From Bacteriovoracaceae bacterium (GTDB lineage Bacteria > Bdellovibrionota > UBA1018), in assembly GCA_023250755.1 (NCBI GenBank), contig JAHFAC010000011.1, positions 6,954 to 13,935 of the forward strand: a DNA stretch of 6,982 nt. The letters are read 5' to 3'. The notes beneath the pieces were generated by a model, which made no database searches, was not told the DNA's origin, and worked only from the letters and a program-made list of their open reading frames with translations. Shown here piece by piece: positions 1 through 4,576 of the stretch. The position numbers and the translations under genes are program-made. Within the stretch, counting starts at the first letter, position 1. Every line of letters starts with the position of its first letter.

Positions 1-422
1 CCGTAGCTAATGGTGGATAGACGGGCCTCTTCAACTCCTAGATCTTGCATTATTTTTTTAACTGCTGAGGCACGTTTTTCACCTAAAGCAATATTGTATT
101 GAATACCACCGCGCTGATCACAGTGACCTTCGACTTGAACTTTCAGAGACGCCCTCTCTTTGAGAATCTTTGCATTTGCTTCGATCGTTTTTTTTGCTTC
201 GCTATCCAGGAGGAACGAGTCAAAGGGGAAGTGGATCGTCTGTAGCCCGGCTGCCTTACCTGAGTCAGAGTCACCTAAGGTGCTTTCTTCAATAGAGGAA
301 GACGTTGTGGGTGAAGAAGCGCCTTCTGTCGTTTTTTTCCCAGCGCAACCAAAAGCGGATAAAATCGCGAGTGTTGCCAACATCATGCTCAAGCTGCTAA
401 AAAAAGTACGTTCGATCTTCAT
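1..422 (-). CDS. pal: Pal, peptidoglycan-associated outer-membrane lipoprotein (C-terminus cut by window edge)
   Basis: This is an OmpA-family lipoprotein that anchors the outer membrane to peptidoglycan as part of the Tol-Pal envelope and division machinery. About 140 residues are visible; the stop lies beyond the left edge. A lysine/arginine-poor start (MKIERTFF) leads into a hydrophobic stretch and the lipobox-like LSAFGC, so the lipidated cysteine would be Cys26; alanine at -3 is a weak lipobox residue. A Ser/Thr/Gly-rich linker follows to about residue 60, then the OmpA-like domain: IHFPFDSFLLD, VEGHCDQRGG, YNIALGEKRA and RLSTISYG. This matches the family core GHTDERG..EYN.ALGERRA, with Cys for Thr. 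The start at 422 sits 6 nt after AGGAGG; an in-frame ATG at 428 abuts that site and is less likely. The gene faces away from ssb, so tolB is not directly upstream. Identity is firm from motifs; whether it is the principal Pal or a paralogue is not settled. Confidence 0.93.
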   Translation of the reverse strand, partial: MKIERTFFSSLSMMLATLAILSAFGCAGKKTTEGASSPTTSSSIEESTLGDSDSGKAAGLQTIHFPFDSFLLDSEAKKTIEANAKILKERASLKVQVEGHCDQRGGIQYNIALGEKRASAVKKIMQDLGVEEARLSTISY

Positions 423-428
423 TTTCAT

Positions 429-434
429 CCTCCT
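429..434 (-). promoter_or_regulatory. Ribosome binding site of pal
   Basis: AGGAGG on the minus strand. It lies 6 nt upstream of the ATG at 422 and directly touches the in-frame ATG at 428. The spacing favours 422 as the true start, giving MKIERT rather than MKMKIERT. Confidence 0.75.
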
Positions 435-467
435 CGATGTGCAGTTCTTTTCTAGATAATGATGTCC

Positions 468-495
468 ACCATAGTCCAGTATTTGAAAAAATCAA
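468..495 (-). promoter_or_regulatory. Candidate sigma70-like promoter for pal
   Basis: On the minus strand TTGATT (495 to 490) and TATGGT (473 to 468) are separated by 16 bp; each matches four of six consensus bases. The -10 hexamer lies about 45 nt before the pal start. A direct repeat of TGGAC, two copies 10 bp apart, overlaps it. This is a weak match found by eye; a transcript start at about 460 would support it. Confidence 0.25.
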
Positions 496-545
496 AGAGG
501 AGAGTTAGGGGGTTGGATTGGCGGACATCCGGTCTGGTTTTGCGA

Positions 546-587
546 CGCCCAATTGAGTTGAGCCTGTTCTCGGAATGGCATTGGGCG
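546..587. repeat. 8-bp inverted repeat in the ssb leader
   Basis: CGCCCAAT (546-553) and ATTGGGCG (580-587) are exact reverse complements separated by 26 nt, ending about 30 nt before the ssb start codon. They could be an operator half-site pair or a leader hairpin. A second pair, GATGTCC (461-467) and GGACATC (523-529), lies on the pal side of the same gap. I see no match to an SOS box. Arms this short can arise by chance. Confidence 0.35.
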
Positions 588-618
588 AGCATCTCTTTCT
601 TTTTGGAGGTATTCAAAA

Positions 619-1056
619 ATGAGTGATTTAAACAAAGTTTTGCTTGTTGGCCGCTTGGGCACTGATCCTGTTCAAAGACGTACAAAGACCGGGGTTCCGG
701 TGGTTCATTTTTCATTGGCAACACATTACAAGTACATGAGCGAAGATGAGTCGACAGGGACTGATCGGCTGAATGAAGAAACGCAGTGGCACCGGATCGT
801 GGTTTGGGGAAAAAAGGGAGAGGCATGCGCTCGGTATTTAAAAAAAGGGCGTACGGTTCTCGTTGAAGGAATGATTCGCGCTCGCAAATATGATGGAAAA
901 CAGGGAGAGACTAGGATGGCATTTGAGATTCATGCAGATCATGTGGGTTTTTTAGGGGGCAAGCGTGAGAGTTCCTCCGCGCAAGGGGTTATGAGTGAGG
1001 ACGAAGTTTCTCTCGAGATGACAGAGACGATCCCAACTTCTACGACTTTGAATTAG
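619..1056 (+). CDS. ssb: Single-stranded DNA-binding protein
   Basis: This cytoplasmic protein coats single-stranded DNA during replication, recombination and repair. The 145-residue product has the SSB OB fold at residues 4-113: NKVLLVGRLGTDP at the start, FSLAT at 31-35, the conserved TQWHRIVVWGKKGE at 55-68, YLKKGRTVLVEGMIRARKY at 73-91, and the last strand EIHADHVGFLG. The core is full length, but the tail is only about 32 residues and ends TETIPTSTTLN. Family members normally finish with an acidic tip of the type DDIPF, which recruits partner proteins; the tip is absent here although acidic residues occur at 127-136. The start has GGAGG at 605-609 with 9 nt spacing. The gene is divergent from pal and convergent with the 141-residue gene. 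The family call is firm; it could be the main SSB of a lineage with a diverged tail, or a second paralogue. Confidence 0.93.
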   Translation: MSDLNKVLLVGRLGTDPVQRRTKTGVPVVHFSLATHYKYMSEDESTGTDRLNEETQWHRIVVWGKKGEACARYLKKGRTVLVEGMIRARKYDGKQGETRMAFEIHADHVGFLGGKRESSSAQGVMSEDEVSLEMTETIPTSTTLN

Positions 1057-1083
1057 CGCTCTTTTTTTTGTTTGGTTCTTTAG

Positions 1084-1509
1084 CTATTCTGCCCGCCTCA
1101 CTAGGTCTCCCATCATGATGGCGGGAGGGATGATTGTCGGGGCTTGGTCCACTGGGATCATTTTTTCGAGCCTGGCGATGGCCGCATTGCTTTCGACATG
1201 AATCACCTTGAGGCGGGCAAAAGGAAAGGTGACATCCTTGTAGAGTTTTTCGTTTCTAACATCAAAAGTTGGCTCTCGTCGCAGTACCTCAAGGACCGTG
1301 CCCTTTCGGATTCCCTGAAGGCTGCCCATATTGATGTAGTAATCTTTTTGAGGAGTTTCGCCTACATTCCCAAAATCCATCGCTCTTTGAACACTATAGA
1401 TGACAAAATCGTCTGCTGCTGCGCGTTGACTTAAGGCGGCGAGTAAGGCTAGGGTAGCGATTCCACCCAAACTAAGAGCCCATCGGTTGATTCTTCCAAA
1501 TAAGAACAC
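1084..1509 (-). CDS. Exported protein of unknown function, 141 residues
   Basis: I cannot assign a function. A GTG start at 1509 is supported by GAGGA with 7 nt spacing. The first 32 residues form a clear Sec signal peptide: Arg6 and Arg9, a hydrophobic core from Trp10 to Leu26, and an AAA site before Asp33, with no lipobox cysteine. The mature protein, about 109 residues, is cysteine-free and predicted soluble, so periplasmic or secreted. Its pattern is YYINMGSLQGIRKGTVLEV, then a charged segment, then FARLKVIHVESNAAIARL and a late MMGDLVR. This resembles the small beta-barrel found in envelope proteins such as the FlgT C-terminal region (a glycine-rich 'G.xxGI..G..LEV' turn, a central 'LKV..V....A.A', and a closing 'GD.V'). 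That resemblance is from memory and weak. The gene stands alone, 27 bp from the ssb stop and divergent from the HD-GYP gene. Confidence 0.8.
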   Translation of the reverse strand: MFLFGRINRWALSLGGIATLALLAALSQRAAADDFVIYSVQRAMDFGNVGETPQKDYYINMGSLQGIRKGTVLEVLRREPTFDVRNEKLYKDVTFPFARLKVIHVESNAAIARLEKMIPVDQAPTIIPPAIMMGDLVRRAE

Positions 1510-1653
1510 GATTCTATCCTCTGTTTTCCTATCGGCAAGAATTGCCTTAGCTTAAATCGAAATATAAACGCAGAGCATTATGGAATTTTTTGATGAAATT
1601 TCGAAATAGACCGAAAAGAACCTAAAGGACCTCCAAAGGGCCCACAAGAGGAA
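1510..1653. other. Divergent intergenic region between the exported protein and the HD-GYP gene
   Basis: This 144-bp AT-rich gap must hold promoters for both flanking genes. Toward the HD-GYP gene there is TATAAA at 1563-1568, a good -10, but the only -35-like hexamer (TTGCCT, 1542-1547) is weak and 15 bp away. A small hairpin GGCAA-GAA-TTGCC (1534-1546) lies in the leader of the exported-protein gene, and the palindrome TTTCGAAA occurs near 1600. None is decisive. Confidence 0.3.
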
Positions 1654-2664
1654 ATGAAAAGGGAGAAAGTTTTGTCAATCACATCCCCCACTCGTCAGCA
1701 GCCCTATCTGGCCGTAGATATCCACACTTTTCGGAATGCTACGAGGGATATCGGATTTGATGTTTATTTAAAACTTTCAGAGGATAACTTCGCTCATATT
1801 TTTTCTAGAGTTACGGGGTTGGACTATAAACGTCTGGCACAGTACATTTCAAAGGGGATTAAAGAGCTTTACATCCATCCAGAGGATGAGGCAGTTTACA
1901 AGGCTTTTACCACCGCCACAGCTGAATCTATTTTTAATGATCCAAATACTTCTGCTGAGAAAAAAATTGCCACTCTCCTCAATATGACCGAGCAAAACAT
2001 GGCTGAACTTTTTACGCTGATTAACGTTGATGAAGAAACAGCGGTTAAATCACAAAAAGTTGTAAGGAGTTATGTCGCTCTTTTGAGCGAAAACCCCAAA
2101 AGTCTCGCAATTATTTTAAAATTGGTATCACACGGCGAGTATCTTTATTACCATTCAATCGCTGCCGCTATTTTCAGTATGTTCATTGCTCGGGCGACGG
2201 GACAGTTCAAACAGAAATTTTTGGAAATCGTGGGAATGGGTGGGTTTTTACATGATATTGGTTGCACGCACATTCCTAAAGAAATCCTGCTTAACTCACA
2301 TGAACTGACAGCCAGTCAGTGGAGAGAGATCCGGCAACATCCTAAGGTTGGATTGCAGATGATAGAAAAAACACCCCATGTCCCCGATGAGGTGCGTTAT
2401 ATTGTTTACCAACACCATGAACAGATGAACGGACTCGGGTATCCAAATGGGTTACTCGGGCCCGCTATTTATTATCCCGCGAGAATTGTCGCATTGGCCG
2501 ATAGTTTCAGTGCATTGATCAGTCTTCGTCCCTTTCGAGCGGCGTATACGGTAGAACAAGCGGTGAAGATCATCCAATCTGAAGAGGGTAAGTTTGATCC
2601 GGATTTAGTAAAGATCCTACCTTCGATTTTTTTGAGACCTTCTAGCGAACAGAAGGCAGCCTAA
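1654..2664 (+). CDS. HD-GYP domain protein, putative cyclic di-GMP phosphodiesterase or sensor
   Basis: HD-GYP proteins are cytoplasmic metal-dependent hydrolases that degrade cyclic di-GMP. This one has 336 residues and no membrane segment: an N-terminal module at about 15-85 (VDIHTF, VYLKL, GIKELYI) of the kind preceding HD-GYP domains, a helical linker at about 98-158, then the HD-GYP domain at 160-325. Visible sites are His167, HD at 200-201, His229, His254-His255-Glu256, the GYP triad at 262-264, and Asp283 in ALADSFSALISLRPFR. Deviations: HDIGK reads HDIGC (Cys204), DGxGYP reads NGLGYP, and DxxDAL reads DSFSAL. The position four before His167 is Tyr, not the Glu of ETGNH-type enzymes. 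Activity is therefore uncertain; it may bind rather than cleave. The ATG at 1654 has AGAGGA only 2 nt away, while a TTG at 1672 has GGGAG with 6 nt spacing, so the protein may start six residues later. No sensory domain or operon partner is present. Confidence 0.88.
   Translation: MKREKVLSITSPTRQQPYLAVDIHTFRNATRDIGFDVYLKLSEDNFAHIFSRVTGLDYKRLAQYISKGIKELYIHPEDEAVYKAFTTATAESIFNDPNTSAEKKIATLLNMTEQNMAELFTLINVDEETAVKSQKVVRSYVALLSENPKSLAIILKLVSHGEYLYYHSIAAAIFSMFIARATGQFKQKFLEIVGMGGFLHDIGCTHIPKEILLNSHELTASQWREIRQHPKVGLQMIEKTPHVPDEVRYIVYQHHEQMNGLGYPNGLLGPAIYYPARIVALADSFSALISLRPFRAAYTVEQAVKIIQSEEGKFDPDLVKILPSIFLRPSSEQKAA
1661..1674 (+). promoter_or_regulatory. Alternative ribosome binding site and TTG start for the HD-GYP gene
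   Basis: GGGAG at 1661-1665 precedes an in-frame TTG (1672-1674) by 6 nt, near-ideal spacing. The upstream ATG at 1654 has GAGG at 1648-1651, leaving only 2 nt. The reading frame and domain content are the same either way. Confidence 0.4.
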
Positions 2665-2667
2665 TGA

Positions 2668-4500
2668 TCATCTGTTTGCTTCGAGGTAGCGTTTTTTTGT
2701 TTCTTTGTCGATTCGATAATATTTGTATTTGTTCAAAATAATCTCGTTTGCGCGATAGTTCAAGAACCAAGGCTGTGAAAGCCTATAGTCTGAGTGATAA
2801 TAGCCCAGGGCCCAGGGGCATTCTTCTTGAAGGATGTCTTCCATCTTTTGAATCAGGGCGGCATGCTTAGCGCTGGTCTCAAGAATTGCGATTTGTTCGT
2901 AGAGTTTATTCATCTCAGGGTGGTCAAAGTTGGATTCGTTCGGGCCTGGGGCTTTATTTCCGCCGTAAAGAAGTTGATAGTTATTTTCTGCGTCGGGATA
3001 ATCCATCGTCCAGCCCCCGTAAGCGACTTGAAGATTTCCTTGTTTTGCCTTTTCAAGATAGGCTGGAAAAGTATTGTAAATGACATTGAGCTTGATTCCG
3101 ATGGCACCGAATTGTTCCGAGAAAAACTCTCCCAGTTGTCGGTTCAAACTGTCTGAACCTCTCATGTCAAAATTGATGGGTGGGAGACCTTTGCCTTCGG
3201 GATAACCTGCTTTTTTTAAGAGTTCTCTGGCTTGCTTGAGATTGTAGTCGTACTTGATTTTAGAATTTTCTGGGCGATCCGGAATTCCTGGTGGAAGGGC
3301 GTTGACCATTTTCTTTCCACGTCCATTTGTGAATTTTTCAATCCAGCGATCTCGATCGATGGAGGCGGACAACGCTTGGCGGAGGTATTTGTTTCCTCCA
3401 ATGAGTTTGTCTTTCATGTTGAATGAAACGTAATAGAAGGCAGCCCCAACCTCGATGCTGAGACGCAGTCCCTTAGAAGCAAGGTTAGGCGAAAGATTAA
3501 CTTGATTGGTGATTGCTTGGCTGAAATTATCTTTAGGGATGCTCATCATATCAAGCTCGCCTTTGAGGAATTTGAGCCAAGCCGGCTGGTCTTCTTTGAT
3601 TACGTCAATGGAAATCCGGTCGAGAAAGGGCATGGATTTACCCGCATCGGCTAACATCCCTTTTTTTTGAAATTCGGTGCTCGCAGTGGATGGATAGGGG
3701 TCTGTGCGATAAGTGGGGTTGCGCTCAAGGATTAGGCGATGTCCTCGCTCCCAGGTTTTTAAAATAAAAGGCCCGGTCCCGATGGGATGGTCCACTAAAT
3801 TTCCTTGCTCATCGGCATAGGCGGCCACAGCCTCATGAGCGACTGGAGAGGCAAAACCCATACAAAGAATGTAGAGCAATTGAGGATAGGGCTTGACCAG
3901 CTTTAGCTGGAGCGTGTGGTCGTCAAGAACTTGGATTCCTTCAATCTTTTCTGAAAAAATCTGAGTCACCTCATTTTTTTGAGCTTTGGTGAGTTTGTCG
4001 TGAAATTCATTAAAGCCCACGATTTTTCCCTCAAAAATCCAAGACCCTTGTGACTGAATCGAAGGAAGTGCAAGGCGCTTGAAGGCATAGGCGAAATCTT
4101 GAGCGACCAGTTCGCGCCCCTTGCCCTCATTTTCTTTAAAGGCCGGATCGTCCTGGAATTTAATCCCGTGTTTAAGGGGAATAGTGACTGTTAAGCGATC
4201 TGTTGAAAAAATGGGCATGCGGGCTGCCAGAAGAGGGACCACTTTATAGGTTTCTGAAAGATAGTCGTACTGGTAAAGCGTCTCAAGAATAGCAGGGACA
4301 ACATCAAGGCTAATGACGTCGTAGGCATTGGCCGGATCGAAGGTTTTGACATCATCTGAGTGAACGCGATGAAGCACTACTAAGTTTCCGTCTTGGTTTT
4401 TCTGAGTGCAACCGCTCGTGAATAAAAGGGAGATCAAGAGAGAGTGAAAAAGAGAGAGGGTGATTGGAAAAATAATGAATTTTGATTTTAAAAAACGCAT
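2668..4500 (-). CDS. Family 5 extracellular solute-binding lipoprotein, OppA-like peptide-binding protein
   Basis: This is the substrate-binding component of an ABC importer of the oligopeptide/dipeptide class, tethered in the periplasm by a lipid anchor. The 610-residue product begins MRFLKSKF, has a hydrophobic segment and the lipobox-like LFTSGC with Cys31. Family 5 features in order are: KTFDPANAYD and the ETLY motif near 53-76, an AQDFAYAFKRL segment near 133-143 (matching 'TAxDVxxSxxR'), IGTGPFIL...LERNPTYR near 240-265, YVSFNM followed by LRQALSASIDRDRW, NALPPGIPD, YDYNLKQARELLKKAGYPEG, and GGWTMDYPDAENNYQLLY near the C-terminal third. Length fits OppA relatives. ATG at 4500 is preferred: GGGGG lies 8 nt upstream, whereas an in-frame TTG at 4515 has no site. 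It follows alaS by 76 bp on the same strand. No permease or ATPase gene adjoins it, so it is an orphan binding protein here; the ligand (peptide, murein peptide, other) cannot be read from sequence. Confidence 0.92.
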   Translation of the reverse strand: MRFLKSKFIIFPITLSLFHSLLISLLFTSGCTQKNQDGNLVVLHRVHSDDVKTFDPANAYDVISLDVVPAILETLYQYDYLSETYKVVPLLAARMPIFSTDRLTVTIPLKHGIKFQDDPAFKENEGKGRELVAQDFAYAFKRLALPSIQSQGSWIFEGKIVGFNEFHDKLTKAQKNEVTQIFSEKIEGIQVLDDHTLQLKLVKPYPQLLYILCMGFASPVAHEAVAAYADEQGNLVDHPIGTGPFILKTWERGHRLILERNPTYRTDPYPSTASTEFQKKGMLADAGKSMPFLDRISIDVIKEDQPAWLKFLKGELDMMSIPKDNFSQAITNQVNLSPNLASKGLRLSIEVGAAFYYVSFNMKDKLIGGNKYLRQALSASIDRDRWIEKFTNGRGKKMVNALPPGIPDRPENSKIKYDYNLKQARELLKKAGYPEGKGLPPINFDMRGSDSLNRQLGEFFSEQFGAIGIKLNVIYNTFPAYLEKAKQGNLQVAYGGWTMDYPDAENNYQLLYGGNKAPGPNESNFDHPEMNKLYEQIAILETSAKHAALIQKMEDILQEECPWALGYYHSDYRLSQPWFLNYRANEIILNKYKYYRIDKETKKRYLEANR

Positions 4501-4508
4501 TGAAATAT

Positions 4509-4513
4509 CCCCC
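4509..4513 (-). promoter_or_regulatory. Ribosome binding site fixing the oppA-like start
   Basis: GGGGG on the minus strand lies 8 nt before the ATG at 4500. It overlaps the in-frame TTG codon at 4515-4513, so that longer start is unlikely to be used. Confidence 0.65.
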
Positions 4514-4576
4514 AATTCAGACGTGGCTAGGAATAACGGATTCGGGAGAGCGGGTAAAGGAGAAAGCGATGGTATT

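Noticed and set aside
452..826. Minus-strand open frame of 124 codons spanning the pal-ssb gap and the 5' third of ssb
   Set aside because: It overlaps the well-supported ssb antisense, its product has no domain or sensible composition, and no good ribosome binding site precedes it.
1055..1069. Possible ssb terminator: AGCGCT followed by eight T just after the stop
   Set aside because: The six-base palindrome has no room for a loop, so no real stem forms; the T-run alone is not enough.
1144..1434. Plus-strand open frame of 96 codons inside the exported-protein gene
   Set aside because: It is the antisense of a gene with a clear signal peptide and ribosome binding site; the translation is low-quality and matches nothing.
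2794..3426. Several short frames on both strands inside the oppA-like gene
   Set aside because: All lie within the continuous, motif-rich solute-binding protein frame and have no independent support.
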